This document shows positions 30,877 through 40,099 of a DNA stretch of 64,000 nucleotides, in pieces; the stretch's first letter is position 1, and the number at the start of each line of letters is the position of its first letter. A model generated the notes under the pieces. That model searched no databases and was not told the origin of the DNA. It worked only from the letters and a program-made list of their open reading frames with translations. Made by a program: the position numbers and the translations under genes. The stretch comes from Streptococcus sp. D7B5 (lineage in GTDB: Bacteria > Bacillota > Bacilli > Lactobacillales > Streptococcaceae). The stretch is from the NCBI RefSeq assembly GCF_029691405.1, contig NZ_CP121467.1, positions 372,001 to 436,000 of the forward strand, written 5' to 3'.

Positions 30877-31899
30877 ATGATTAATCAAATTTATCAACTG
30901 ACCAAACCAAAGTTTATCAATGTAAAATATCAAGAAGAAGACATTGATCAGGAGAATCATATCCTTATTCGTCCAAATTATATGGCGGTTTGTCATGCAG
31001 ATCAACGTTACTATCAAGGGAAACGCGATCCAAAGATATTGGCTAAAAAGCTTCCTATGGCGATGATACACGAATCTTGTGGGACTGTTATTTCAGATCC
31101 AACTGGGACTTATGAAGTTGGTCAAAAGGTAGTTATGATTCCCAATCAACCGCCGACGCAGAGTGACAAGGAATTCTACGAGAACTACATGACAGGAACC
31201 TACTTCCTATCTAGTGGTCACGATGGTTTTATGCGAGAATTTGTCTCTCTTCCAAAAGACCGAGTCGTTTCTTATAATGATATCGAAGATACAGTTGCTG
31301 CCATTACCGAGTTTGTAAGTGTTGGTATGCATGCCATGGATCGTTTCTTAAATCTTGCTCATAGCAAGAGAGAGCGCATCGCTGTTATCGGAGATGGTAG
31401 TTTGGCCTTTGTGGTTGCAAATATTATCAATTATACCTTGCCAGAAGCAGAGATTATCGTGATTGGACGCCATTGGGAAAAACTGGAACTCTTCTCTTTT
31501 GCAAAAGAGTGCTATATTACTGATAATATCCCAGAGGATTTGACCTTTGATCATGGATTTGAGTGTTGCGGTGGTGATGGTACAGGACCAGCTATCAATG
31601 ACCTGATTCGCTATATTCGTCCACAGGGAACGATTCTCATGATGGGAGTGAGTGAATACAAGGTTAATATCAATACACGAGATGCTTTGGAAAAAGGATT
31701 GTTATTAGTAGGATCATCTCGTTCAGGACGCGTTGATTTTGAGAAGGCCATTCAAATGATGGAAGTCAAAAAGTTTGCAAATCGTCTGAAGAATATCCTT
31801 TATGTTGAAGAGCCTGTGAGAGAAATCAAGGACATTCACCGTGTCTTTGCTACAGACCTGAATACTGCTTTTAAAACAGTATTTAAGTGGGAAGTGTAG
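30877..31899 (+). CDS. tarJ: Ribulose-5-phosphate reductase (alcohol dehydrogenase family)
   Basis: A 340-residue zinc-type medium-chain dehydrogenase that reduces ribulose-5-P to ribitol-5-P with NADPH, feeding TarI. Motifs: AVCHADQRYYQG (zinc ligand Cys), MIHESCGTV, and a nucleotide fold around IAVIGDGSLAFVVANII. ATG 30877 lies 4 bp after the tarI stop with AAGG near; an earlier in-frame reading start inside tarI is rejected. Confidence 0.93.
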   Translation: MINQIYQLTKPKFINVKYQEEDIDQENHILIRPNYMAVCHADQRYYQGKRDPKILAKKLPMAMIHESCGTVISDPTGTYEVGQKVVMIPNQPPTQSDKEFYENYMTGTYFLSSGHDGFMREFVSLPKDRVVSYNDIEDTVAAITEFVSVGMHAMDRFLNLAHSKRERIAVIGDGSLAFVVANIINYTLPEAEIIVIGRHWEKLELFSFAKECYITDNIPEDLTFDHGFECCGGDGTGPAINDLIRYIRPQGTILMMGVSEYKVNINTRDALEKGLLLVGSSRSGRVDFEKAIQMMEVKKFANRLKNILYVEEPVREIKDIHRVFATDLNTAFKTVFKWEV

Positions 31900-31915
31900 A
31901 AGATGGAGGTTAATT

Positions 31916-32773
31916 GTGGAGAAACTCATCAAAGAAAAAATTTCTTCTTTACTATCTGATGAAGAGGAAGTACTCAGTGTTGAACAGTTGGGAGGCATGA
32001 CCAACCAAAACTATTTGGTTAAAACAACCAACAAACAGTATATTGTGAAATTTTTTGGTAAAGGGACTGAAAAACTCATCAATCGTCAAAATGAAAAGTA
32101 CAATCTTGAACTTTTAGAGGATTTAGATTTAGATGTCAAAAATTATCTCTTTGATATTGAGTCAGGGATTAAAGTAAATGAGTACATTGAATCAGCAGTA
32201 ACTCTTGATTCAACATCAATCAAGTCCAAGTTTGAAAAGATTGCACCAATTTTACAAACCATCCATGCTTCAGGGAAAGAATTAAGAGGAGAGTTTGCTC
32301 CTTTTGAGGAAATCAGCAAATATGAATCCTTGATTGAGGGAGCTATCCCTTATGAAAACTATGAAGCTGTAAGAAAAGATGTATTTTCACTAGAAAAGAG
32401 ATTGGCTGATTTGGGTGTTGATAGAAAGTCCTGTCACATCGATTTGGTTCCAGAAAACTTCATCGAGTCACCTCAAGGTCGCTTGTATTTGATTGACTGG
32501 GAATACTCTTCCATGAATGATCCAATGTGGGATTTGGCAGCACTTTTCTTAGAGTCTGAATTTACAAAGCAAGAGGAAGATGCTTTCCTTTCCTACTATG
32601 AAAGTGACAAAACGCCTGTATCACGTGAGAAGATTCGTATCTATAAAATCTTGCAAGATACTATCTGGAGTTTGTGGACAGTGTACAAAGAAGCTCAAGG
32701 AGCTGATTTTGGAGATTACGGTATCAACCGTTACCAAAGAGCTGTCGAGGGTTTGACTTATTATGGAGGTTAG
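31916..32773 (+). CDS. licA: Choline kinase
   Basis: A 285-residue kinase phosphorylating imported choline. It has the APH/choline kinase fold: N-lobe GGMTNQNYLVKT, the Brenner motif CHIDLVPENF (His-x-Asp and Asn, about 178-187), and LIDWEYS (Mg-binding Asp). Translation starts at GTG 31916 behind GGAGG. Downstream licB begins 2 bp after the stop. Confidence 0.95.
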   Translation: MEKLIKEKISSLLSDEEEVLSVEQLGGMTNQNYLVKTTNKQYIVKFFGKGTEKLINRQNEKYNLELLEDLDLDVKNYLFDIESGIKVNEYIESAVTLDSTSIKSKFEKIAPILQTIHASGKELRGEFAPFEEISKYESLIEGAIPYENYEAVRKDVFSLEKRLADLGVDRKSCHIDLVPENFIESPQGRLYLIDWEYSSMNDPMWDLAALFLESEFTKQEEDAFLSYYESDKTPVSREKIRIYKILQDTIWSLWTVYKEAQGADFGDYGINRYQRAVEGLTYYGG

Positions 32774-32774
32774 G

Positions 32775-33653
32775 ATGAAGAATAAAAATGGTGTTTCTTT
32801 TGGTCTGCTCTCTGGTATCTTCTGGGGATTAGGTCTAACGATTAGTGCTTATATCTTTTCAATTTTTACAAATCTCTCACCTTTTGTGGTGGCTGCTGCT
32901 CATGATTTCTTGAGTATCTTTATCTTGTTAGCTTTTCTTTTGGTAAAAGAAGGAAAAGTTCGCCTCTCTATTTTCTTAAATATTCGAAATGTGAGTGTTA
33001 TAATCGGAGCTTTACTAGCAGGACCAATTGGTATGCAGGCCAATCTTTATGCGGTTAAATATATCGGTAGTTCACTAGCTTCATCTGTATCAGCTATCTA
33101 TCCAGCAGTTTCAGTTTTTCTAGCCTTCTTCATTTTGAAACACAAGGTTTCAAAGAATACAGTATTTGGTGTTTTCTTGATTATTGCAGCTATCATTGCT
33201 CAAACCTATAAGGTTGAACAAGTTAACTCGTTTTACATTGGGATTCTTTGTGCCCTTATCTGTGCCATTGCCTGGGGGAGCGAAAGTGTTCTCAGCTCCT
33301 ATGCTATGGAAAGTGATTTAAGTGAAATTGAAGCCTTGTTAATCCGACAAGTAACCTCATTCTTGTCCTATCTTGTGATTGTGCTCTTTTCACACCATTC
33401 ATTTGCAGAAGTGGCAGATAGGCAGTTACTAGGCCTCTTGCTTGTCTTTGCGGCCTTTAACATGATTTCCTACTTAGCTTATTATATCGCCATTAATCGT
33501 TTGCAACCTGCGAAAGCGACAGGTTTGAATGTGAGCTATGTAGTTTGGACTGTCTTATTTGCAGTTGTTTTCTTGGGTGCACCGCTAGATATGCTGACAA
33601 TCATCACTTCACTTATTGTTATGGCTGGTGTTTATATTATTATTAAAGAATAA
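32775..33653 (+). CDS. licB: Choline uptake permease LicB (EamA/DMT family)
   Basis: A 292-residue membrane protein with ten helices in two EamA-like halves. LicB carries exogenous choline into the cell for LicA. ATG 32775 is preferred over the ATG at 32763, because the latter coincides with the SD TGGAGGT. It belongs to the lic1 operon. Confidence 0.93.
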   Translation: MKNKNGVSFGLLSGIFWGLGLTISAYIFSIFTNLSPFVVAAAHDFLSIFILLAFLLVKEGKVRLSIFLNIRNVSVIIGALLAGPIGMQANLYAVKYIGSSLASSVSAIYPAVSVFLAFFILKHKVSKNTVFGVFLIIAAIIAQTYKVEQVNSFYIGILCALICAIAWGSESVLSSYAMESDLSEIEALLIRQVTSFLSYLVIVLFSHHSFAEVADRQLLGLLLVFAAFNMISYLAYYIAINRLQPAKATGLNVSYVVWTVLFAVVFLGAPLDMLTIITSLIVMAGVYIIIKE

Positions 33654-33664
33654 AGGAGATTCGT

Positions 33665-34354
33665 GTGAAAGCGATTATTTTAGCAGCGGGCTTAGGAACT
33701 CGTCTACGCCCTATGACTGAAAATACACCAAAAGCTTTGGTTAAGGTTAATCAAAAACCCTTGGTAGAATACCAAATTGAGTTTTTGAAAGAGAGAGGAA
33801 TTGATGAGATTATCATCGTTGTCGGTTACCTCAAAGAACAATTTGACTACCTAAAAGAAAAATATGGTGTCCGTTTAGTCTTTAACGACAAGTATGCTGA
33901 TTACAATAACTTTTACTCACTTTATCTAGTAAAAGAAGATTTGGCTAACAGCTACGTCATCGATGCAGATAACTATCTTTTCAAAAATATGTTTCGAAAC
34001 GATCTTAAACGTTCTACCTATTTTAGCGTTTATCGTGAAGACTGTACGAACGAGTGGTTCTTGGTTTACGGTGATGACTACAAGGTTCAAGACATTATTG
34101 TTGACAGCAAGGCTGGTCGCATTCTGAGCGGAGTTTCATTCTGGGATGCACCAACTGCTGAGAAGATTGTTGGCTTTATTGACAAAGCTTACGAAAGTGG
34201 TGAATTTGTTGATCTCTACTGGGACAACATGGTTAAGGATAATATCAAAGAATTAGATGTCTATGTCGAAGAATTAGAAGGAAATAGCATCTATGAAATT
34301 GATAGTGTAAAGGACTACCATAAGTTAGAAGAGATTTTATCTACTATTGAGTAA
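33665..34354 (+). CDS. licC: Choline-phosphate cytidylyltransferase
   Basis: A 229-residue nucleotidyltransferase producing CDP-choline from phosphocholine and CTP. Signature AAGLGTRLRPMTENTPKAL (about 7-25), and the metal-binding YVIDADNY. Starts at GTG 33665 after AAGGAGATT. Last gene of the operon; the transferases licD1/licD2 and flippase tacF that would use CDP-choline are not in this window. Confidence 0.95.
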   Translation: MKAIILAAGLGTRLRPMTENTPKALVKVNQKPLVEYQIEFLKERGIDEIIIVVGYLKEQFDYLKEKYGVRLVFNDKYADYNNFYSLYLVKEDLANSYVIDADNYLFKNMFRNDLKRSTYFSVYREDCTNEWFLVYGDDYKVQDIIVDSKAGRILSGVSFWDAPTAEKIVGFIDKAYESGEFVDLYWDNMVKDNIKELDVYVEELEGNSIYEIDSVKDYHKLEEILSTIE

Positions 34355-34363
34355 GGAAAGAGA

Positions 34364-34388
34364 AGAAGGCTTGGGCCTTCTTTTTTTG
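34364..34388 (+). terminator. Terminator of the tarIJ-licABC operon
   Basis: GAAGGC (34365-34370) / GCCTTC (34375-34380) stem with TTGG loop and seven following T residues. Confidence 0.92.
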
Positions 34389-34458
34389 TGGATTTTACAA
34401 CAAGAATGTTTGATATTGATTGTATTCTTTAAATGAAACAAAAATTACAAAAAAAAGA

Positions 34459-34507
34459 ACAAAATAAAACAAAAATTATTGACAACGATTTCATATAGTG
34501 TTATACT
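34459..34507 (+). promoter_or_regulatory. gatABC promoter with LacR-type operator and cre
   Basis: TTGACA (34479-34484) and TATACT (34502-34507) with a 17-bp spacer. The spacer contains TGACAACGATTTCA (34480-34493), one mismatch from the cre consensus. Directly upstream, ACAAAATAAAACAAAAA (34459-34475) is identical to a 17-mer upstream of lacR, so it is a likely LacR operator. Confidence 0.78.
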
Positions 34508-34544
34508 TATAGCATAAAAGATAATTGAAAGAAGGGAAAATGTT

Positions 34545-35021
34545 ATGGGATTAGATCATTTCTTTGACAAAAACCTAGTGTTTTGCTTAGAAGCGAATAA
34601 TCAAGAACAACTCTTTGATCAGGTAGCAAGCTTGTTGGAAGAACGAGAAATTGTCACTCCAACTTATCGTGAAGCCTTGATCACGCGTGAAAAGTCATTT
34701 CCAACTGGTTTAGATATGGAATTTCTAGGAAAGGACTTGCCAAATGTAGCGATTCCTCATACAGATATTGTTCATAATCTAGCTGAGAAAGTAGTGGTTG
34801 TTCGATTAGAAAAACCAGTAACTTTTCACAATATGATAGCTCCTGATAAGGAAGTAGAAGTATCCCTACTCTTCTTTATCATTAACAACTCAAGTTCAAG
34901 TCAAACAAATATTCTGGCTCAGTTGATGGACTTTTTCACAGGAAATGGACATCTGGAAGATCTATCAAAAATTTCCGAACCAGAAAAACTTTATGCTTAC
35001 ATTGCTGAAGCAACCGCTTAA
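34545..35021 (+). CDS. gatA: PTS galactitol/galactose-family EIIA component
   Basis: A 158-residue mannitol/fructose-type EIIA domain. The phosphorylated His lies in the motif VAIPHTD (about residue 70), which takes a phosphoryl group from HPr and passes it to GatB. In mitis-group streptococci this PTS imports galactose as galactose-6-P for the tagatose pathway (family knowledge). First gene of gatABC. Confidence 0.88.
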   Translation: MGLDHFFDKNLVFCLEANNQEQLFDQVASLLEEREIVTPTYREALITREKSFPTGLDMEFLGKDLPNVAIPHTDIVHNLAEKVVVVRLEKPVTFHNMIAPDKEVEVSLLFFIINNSSSSQTNILAQLMDFFTGNGHLEDLSKISEPEKLYAYIAEATA

Positions 35022-35058
35022 TCTTGTCTATTAAAATATAAAATCGGAGGAAATCCAA

Positions 35059-35364
35059 ATGATTAAAATTCTTGCTGCCTGCGGTGCAGGTGTTAACTCA
35101 AGTCACCAAATTAAAAGTGCTCTAGAAGAAGAACTTTCAAACCGTGGTTATGATGTTCACTGTGATGCAGTCATGGTGAAAGATGTAAACGAAGACCTTA
35201 TCAAGGGCTACGATATCTTTACACCAATCGCTGCAACTGACCTTGGTTTTGAACCAGGTATTCCAGTAATTGAAGCTGGACCAATCTTGTTCCGTATTCC
35301 AGCGATGAGCGCTCCAGTATTTGACAATATTGAAGCAGCTATCAAAGAACACGGACTAAGCTAA
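35059..35364 (+). CDS. gatB: PTS galactitol/galactose-family EIIB component
   Basis: A 101-residue EIIB protein. The active-site Cys9 is in LAACGAGVNSS, the P-loop-like phosphate cradle of the galactitol EIIB family. It transfers phosphate from GatA to the sugar bound by GatC. SD CGGAGG before ATG. Confidence 0.92.
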   Translation: MIKILAACGAGVNSSHQIKSALEEELSNRGYDVHCDAVMVKDVNEDLIKGYDIFTPIAATDLGFEPGIPVIEAGPILFRIPAMSAPVFDNIEAAIKEHGLS

Positions 35365-35419
35365 TTTATTCTTTATCTTGTTAACATTCATATAACTAAA
35401 AAAAACGGGAGGAACCATT

Positions 35420-36895
35420 ATGGATGTCATTATCAATCTGGCCAACGATATCTTCAAACCTATCTTGGCTATGGGTGGTCCTATCATCATGCTGATCATT
35501 TTGACAGTATTGGCCCTACTTTTTGGAGTGAAATTCTCCAAAGCGCTTGAAGGTGGTATCAAGCTTGCCATTGCTCTTACTGGTATCGGTGCTATCATCG
35601 GTATGCTCAACGGAGCTTTCTCAGCATCCCTTGCGAAGTTTGTTGAAAATACTGGTATCCAATTGAACATCACTGACGTTGGTTGGGCACCGCTTGCTAC
35701 GATCACTTGGGGATCTGCATGGACACTTTACTTCTTGCTTGTAATGTTGATTGTCAACGTTGTGATGCTTGCAATGAAGAAAACAGATACACTTGACGTC
35801 GATATCTTCGATATCTGGCACTTGTCAATTACTGGTCTTTTGATCAAATGGTATGCAGACAACAACGGTGTAAGCCAAGGGGTTTCACTCTTCATCGCGA
35901 CAGCAGCAGTAGTACTTGTAGGTATTTTGAAGATCATTAACTCTGACTTGATGAAACCAACTTTCGACGACCTTCTTAACGCACCAAGTTCATCACCAAT
36001 GACTTCAACACACATGAACTATATGATGAACCCAGTTATCATGGTCTTGGATAAGATCTTTGATAAAGTTTTGCCAGGTCTTGATAAATATGACTTTGAC
36101 GCTGCAAAATTGAACAAGAAAATCGGTTTCTGGGGATCTAAATTCTTCATCGGTTTCATTCTTGGTATCGTTATTGGTTTGATGGGAACTCCACATCCAG
36201 TTGCTGGAGTAGAAGATGCATCTTCATGGGAACTTGTTATTAAAGGTTGGTTGAGCCTTGGTTTGACAGCTGGTGTCTGCTTGGAGCTCTTCTCACTTAT
36301 CGGATCTTGGTTCATCGCAGCCGTAGAACCACTTTCACAAGGTATTACAAACGTTGCTACTAAACGTCTTCAAGGACGTAAATTCAACATCGGTCTTGAC
36401 TGGCCTTTCATCGCTGGTCGTGCTGAAATCTGGGCTTGTGCCAACGTACTTGCACCAATCATGTTGATTGAAGCTGTACTTCTTTCTAATGTCGGAAATG
36501 GTATCTTGCCACTTGCAGGTATCATCGCTATGGGTGTGACTCCAGCTCTCTTGGTTGTTACACGTGGTAAATTGCTCCGTATGATTATCTTCGGAACACT
36601 CTTGTTGCCTCTCTTCCTTCTTTCAGGTACTCTTATCGCACCATTCGCAACAGAACTTGCTAAAGGTGTAGGTGCCTTCCCAGAAGGTGTGAACCAATCT
36701 CAATTGATTACTCACTCAACTCTTGAAGGACCAATTGAAAAACTATTTGGTTGGGCAATCGGTAATGCTACAACAGGTGATATCAAAGCAATCCTTGGTG
36801 CAGCAGTCTTCCTTGTATTCTATGTAGGTATCTTTGCTTGGTATAGAAAACAAATGATCAAACGTAACGAAGAATACGCAGCAAATGCTAAATAA
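35420..36895 (+). CDS. gatC: PTS galactitol/galactose-family EIIC permease
   Basis: A 491-residue membrane transporter with about eleven to twelve hydrophobic segments and family motif GAIIGMLNGAF; hydrophilic loop about 178-215. It brings galactose-type sugars across the membrane with phosphorylation by GatB. SD GGGAGG. The gene ends before a strong terminator, which should reduce reading into the epimerase gene. Confidence 0.93.
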   Translation: MDVIINLANDIFKPILAMGGPIIMLIILTVLALLFGVKFSKALEGGIKLAIALTGIGAIIGMLNGAFSASLAKFVENTGIQLNITDVGWAPLATITWGSAWTLYFLLVMLIVNVVMLAMKKTDTLDVDIFDIWHLSITGLLIKWYADNNGVSQGVSLFIATAAVVLVGILKIINSDLMKPTFDDLLNAPSSSPMTSTHMNYMMNPVIMVLDKIFDKVLPGLDKYDFDAAKLNKKIGFWGSKFFIGFILGIVIGLMGTPHPVAGVEDASSWELVIKGWLSLGLTAGVCLELFSLIGSWFIAAVEPLSQGITNVATKRLQGRKFNIGLDWPFIAGRAEIWACANVLAPIMLIEAVLLSNVGNGILPLAGIIAMGVTPALLVVTRGKLLRMIIFGTLLLPLFLLSGTLIAPFATELAKGVGAFPEGVNQSQLITHSTLEGPIEKLFGWAIGNATTGDIKAILGAAVFLVFYVGIFAWYRKQMIKRNEEYAANAK

Positions 36896-36921
36896 TTCGC
36901 TCCTATAAAATGTAAATTGTG

Positions 36922-36970
36922 AAAACTAGGTTGTTAATTTCCTACATTGGGAGTGGCAACCTAGTTTTTT
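36922..36970 (+). terminator. Terminator after gatC
   Basis: Perfect 12-bp stem AAAACTAGGTTG / CAACCTAGTTTT with a 23-nt loop and a T run. Confidence 0.92.
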
Positions 36971-37003
36971 ATATAAAAATCTAAAAAATAGTTGGAGAAT
37001 ATT

Positions 37004-37900
37004 ATGGTAATTGAAATCAAATCAGACCAGTTAACGGTCCAGTTTAAAACCTTAGGTGGCGCCTTGTCGTCAATCAAGGACCGAGAAGGCATTGAGTATT
37101 TGTGGCAAGGAGATGCCACTTACTGGAGTGGACAAGCGCCAGTACTTTTTCCAATCTGTGGCTCTTTAAGAGAAGATACAGCCTTCTACAGTCATGCAGA
37201 TGGAACAGAGACGAAAGGAAACATTCCTCGCCATGGTTTGGTCCGTAAAAAAAAATTTGACTTAGTTGCTCAGACAGAAAACAGTGTTACTTTTGCTATC
37301 GAAGACGATAAGAATACTTATCAAAACTATCCTTATCACTTCCGCCTTGAAATCACTTATGAAGTGACTGGCAAGACTGTTCGTACTCAATACAAAGTCT
37401 TCAATAAAGAAACTAGCAAGGTCATGCCATACTTTATTGGTGGACATCCAGGATTTAATTGTCCTCTGCTAGATGGCGAAACTTATGAAGATTACTATTT
37501 AGAGTTTGAGAAAGAAGAGACTTGCTCTGTTCCCCGGCCTTTCCCAGAAACTGGCTTGTTAGACTTCCAAGATAGAAGTCCATGGTTGGATTCGCAAAAG
37601 GAAGTGGATCTCAGTTACAATCTGTTTAGTGTTGATGCAGTGACTTTGGATGAGTTGCAATCCAGAACAATTGCCCTTCGTTCTCGCAAGCATGAGAAGG
37701 GATTAAAAGTACACTTTCAAGAGTTTTCAAATCTCATCATTTGGTCAACTTTGAATAAGGGACCTTTCATTGCCTTTGAACCTTGGTCTGGCTTGTCAAC
37801 ATCTCTTGAAGAAGGAGATCATTTAGAAGATAAGAAGAATGTTCGTCTCCTAGAACCTGGTCAAGTAGATCAGATTGGCTTTGATATTGAAATATTTTAG
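37004..37900 (+). CDS. lacX: Aldose 1-epimerase family protein (LacX-like)
   Basis: A 298-residue galactose-mutarotase-like beta-sandwich protein: RHGLVRKKKF with the conserved His-Gly, GGHPGFNCPL and FEPWSGL with the catalytic Glu region. In lactococcal lac operons a similar gene (lacX) accompanies the tagatose genes; it probably interconverts anomers of galactose or its phosphate. ATG 37004 is chosen (SD TTGGAGAA), over an in-frame TTG at 36992. It lies after the gat terminator and before the lacABCD promoter; no strong promoter of its own was seen. Confidence 0.82.
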   Translation: MVIEIKSDQLTVQFKTLGGALSSIKDREGIEYLWQGDATYWSGQAPVLFPICGSLREDTAFYSHADGTETKGNIPRHGLVRKKKFDLVAQTENSVTFAIEDDKNTYQNYPYHFRLEITYEVTGKTVRTQYKVFNKETSKVMPYFIGGHPGFNCPLLDGETYEDYYLEFEKEETCSVPRPFPETGLLDFQDRSPWLDSQKEVDLSYNLFSVDAVTLDELQSRTIALRSRKHEKGLKVHFQEFSNLIIWSTLNKGPFIAFEPWSGLSTSLEEGDHLEDKKNVRLLEPGQVDQIGFDIEIF

Positions 37901-37930
37901 ATTAAAAACTACAAAAACAAACATTTACTG

Positions 37931-37999
37931 TTGACTTTTTCTATAAATAGGAGTATATTATGTTTGTAAGCAACAAATGATGTTTGTAACAAACAAATA
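37931..37999 (+). promoter_or_regulatory. lacABCD promoter with tandem operator repeats
   Basis: TTGACT (37931-37936) and TATATT (37954-37959) with 17-bp spacing. Just downstream come two 20-bp imperfect copies (37960-37979 and 37980-37999, 17 of 20 identical), each with TTTGT facing ACAAA. They cover the expected transcription start, as expected of repressor operators, most simply LacR. Confidence 0.8.
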
Positions 38000-38102
38000 A
38001 TCACTTGTTATATTCTCTTTAGAGGAGAAAGTTTGTTTCTAGGAACTTGATTTCCTGGACTTGGATAAGGTGATATTCATCTCATTCAATCAAATTTGTC
38101 AA

Positions 38103-38153
38103 TAAACTGCTAGAAAGTCTTTTGTAGGTAAACTGCTAACTATAAAAGTCTTT
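38103..38153 (+). repeat. Direct repeats in the lacA leader
   Basis: TAAACTGCTA occurs at 38103-38112 and 38129-38138 (26-bp period). Each copy is followed by AAGTCTTT. They lie between the operators and the lacA SD; function unknown. Confidence 0.65.
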
Positions 38154-38186
38154 ACTAGCCTAGAAAAATAAAAAGGAGTATACAAT

Positions 38187-38612
38187 ATGTCTATTGTTAT
38201 CGGTGCAGATGCTGCAGGTTTGAGATTGAAAGAAGTTGTGAAAGACTTCTTGGAAAAAGAAAACTTCCACGTTGTGGATGTTACAGCTGAAGGTCAAGAT
38301 TTTGTTGATGTGACTCTTGCTGTTGCTGCAGAAGTAAACAAAGAAGAACAAAACCTTGGTATCGTGATTGATGCTTATGGTGCTGGTCCATTTATGGTTG
38401 CAACAAAGATCAAAGGAATGGTTGCCGCAGAAGTATCTGACGAACGTTCAGCTTATATGACTCGTGGACACAACAACTCACGTATGATCACTATGGGTGC
38501 ACAACTTGTTGGTGATGAATTGGCTAAAAATATTGCTAAAGGTTTTGTTAACGGTAAATACGACGGTGGTCGTCACCAAATTCGTGTGGATATGTTGAAC
38601 AAAATGTGCTAA
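38187..38612 (+). CDS. lacA: Galactose-6-phosphate isomerase subunit LacA
   Basis: A 141-residue RpiB/LacA family subunit. With LacB it forms the enzyme converting galactose-6-P to tagatose-6-P. Motifs: [27 protein letters not shown] (where RpiB has the active Cys, LacA does not) and [14 protein letters not shown]. Full canonical length. SD AAAAGGAG; leader of about 220 nt. Confidence 0.96.
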   Translation: MSIVIGADAAGLRLKEVVKDFLEKENFHVVDVTAEGQDFVDVTLAVAAEVNKEEQNLGIVIDAYGAGPFMVATKIKGMVAAEVSDERSAYMTRGHNNSRMITMGAQLVGDELAKNIAKGFVNGKYDGGRHQIRVDMLNKMC

Positions 38613-38642
38613 TTAGATTACAGTAAGAAAGGTAAGTTAAAA

Positions 38643-39158
38643 ATGAGAATTGCAATTGGATGTGACCACATCGTAACAGATGAAAAAATGGCGGTTTCAG
38701 AATTTTTGAAATCAAAAGGATATGAAGTCATCGACTTTGGTACCTATGACCACACACGTACTCACTACCCAATCTTTGGTAAAAAAGTTGGTGAAGCCGT
38801 TACAAGCGGTCAAGCTGATCTTGGGGTATGTATCTGTGGTACTGGTGTTGGTATCAACAACGCTGTAAATAAAGTTCCAGGAGTTCGTTCTGCCTTGGTT
38901 CGTGATATGACAACAGCACTTTATGCAAAAGAACAATTGAACGCCAATGTTATTGGTTTTGGTGGTAAAATCACTGGTGAACTGCTTATGTGTGATATCA
39001 TTGAAGCTTTCATCAATGCTGAATACAAACCATCAGAAGAAAACAAAAAATTGATTGCGAAAATTGAGCACGTTGAAACTCACAATGCTCATCAAGCAGA
39101 TGCAAACTTCTTTACAGAATTCCTTGAAAAATGGGATCGCGGTGAATACCACGACTAA
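38643..39158 (+). CDS. lacB: Galactose-6-phosphate isomerase subunit LacB
   Basis: A 171-residue RpiB-family subunit, the partner of LacA. It keeps the catalytic cysteine loop [19 protein letters not shown] (about 61-79) and the N-terminal [11 protein letters not shown]. It lies 30 bp after lacA. Confidence 0.97.
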   Translation: MRIAIGCDHIVTDEKMAVSEFLKSKGYEVIDFGTYDHTRTHYPIFGKKVGEAVTSGQADLGVCICGTGVGINNAVNKVPGVRSALVRDMTTALYAKEQLNANVIGFGGKITGELLMCDIIEAFINAEYKPSEENKKLIAKIEHVETHNAHQADANFFTEFLEKWDRGEYHD

Positions 39159-39168
39159 GAGGTGACGC

Positions 39169-40098
39169 ATGATTTTAACAGTCACAATGAATCCGTCCAT
39201 TGATATTTCTTATCCTTTGGATGAATTAAAAATTGACACTGTCAACCGTGTGGTGGACGTGACCAAGACAGCTGGTGGTAAAGGTCTCAATGTTACACGA
39301 GTTCTTTCAGAATTTGGTGATTCTGTTGCTGCTACTGGTTTGGTCGGTGGTAAACTTGGTGAGTTTTTAGTAGAGCATATCGATGATAAAGTAACGAAAC
39401 GTTTCTTCTCGATTCAAGGAGAGACTCGTAACTGTATCGCTATTCTACACGGTGAAAACCAAACAGAAATCCTTGAAAAAGGTCCCGAAGTTCTTGAACA
39501 AGAAGGGCAAGATTTCTTGGCTCATTTCGAAAATCTCCTTGACACTGTGGAAGTAGTCGCTATCTCAGGTAGTCTGCCAGCTGGGCTTCCAGTTGACTAT
39601 TATGCAAGCTTAGTAGAACTTGCTAATCAAGCAGGCAAACCAGTTGTTCTAGACTGCTCAGGTGCAGCTCTTCAGGCTGTCCTTGAATCACCACACAAAC
39701 CAACAGTTATTAAACCAAATAACGAAGAATTGTCTCAGCTTCTTGGGAAAGAAGTTTCTGAGGATTTGGATGAATTAAAAGAAGTTCTTCAAGAGCCTTT
39801 ATTTGCAGGGATTGAGTGGATAATTGTTTCACTTGGTGCAAATGGTGCTTTTGCAAAGCATGGGGATACTTTCTACAAGGTTGATATTCCAAGAATTCAG
39901 GTAGTGAACCCTGTTGGATCTGGAGATTCTACTGTGGCAGGGATTTCCTCAGGTCTTCTTCATAAGGAATCTGATCAAGAACTCCTCATCAAGGCCAATG
40001 TCCTTGGTATGCTCAATGCCCAAGAAAAGATGACAGGTCATGTCAATATGGCCAACTATCAAGCTTTATATGATCAATTAATAGTAAAAGAGGTATAA
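39169..40098 (+). CDS. lacC: Tagatose-6-phosphate kinase
   Basis: A 309-residue PfkB-family kinase giving tagatose-1,6-bisphosphate. N-terminal [12 protein letters not shown], glycine motif [15 protein letters not shown] (about 37-51) and the C-terminal anion hole [13 protein letters not shown] with the catalytic Asp. SD GAGGTGA; 10 bp after lacB. Confidence 0.96.
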   Translation: MILTVTMNPSIDISYPLDELKIDTVNRVVDVTKTAGGKGLNVTRVLSEFGDSVAATGLVGGKLGEFLVEHIDDKVTKRFFSIQGETRNCIAILHGENQTEILEKGPEVLEQEGQDFLAHFENLLDTVEVVAISGSLPAGLPVDYYASLVELANQAGKPVVLDCSGAALQAVLESPHKPTVIKPNNEELSQLLGKEVSEDLDELKEVLQEPLFAGIEWIIVSLGANGAFAKHGDTFYKVDIPRIQVVNPVGSGDSTVAGISSGLLHKESDQELLIKANVLGMLNAQEKMTGHVNMANYQALYDQLIVKEV

Positions 40099-40099
40099 A

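Noticed and set aside
30877-33653. Longer starts for tarJ and licB
   Set aside because: The earlier ATG-type starts lie inside the preceding gene or within the SD itself; the chosen ATGs have normal SD spacing.
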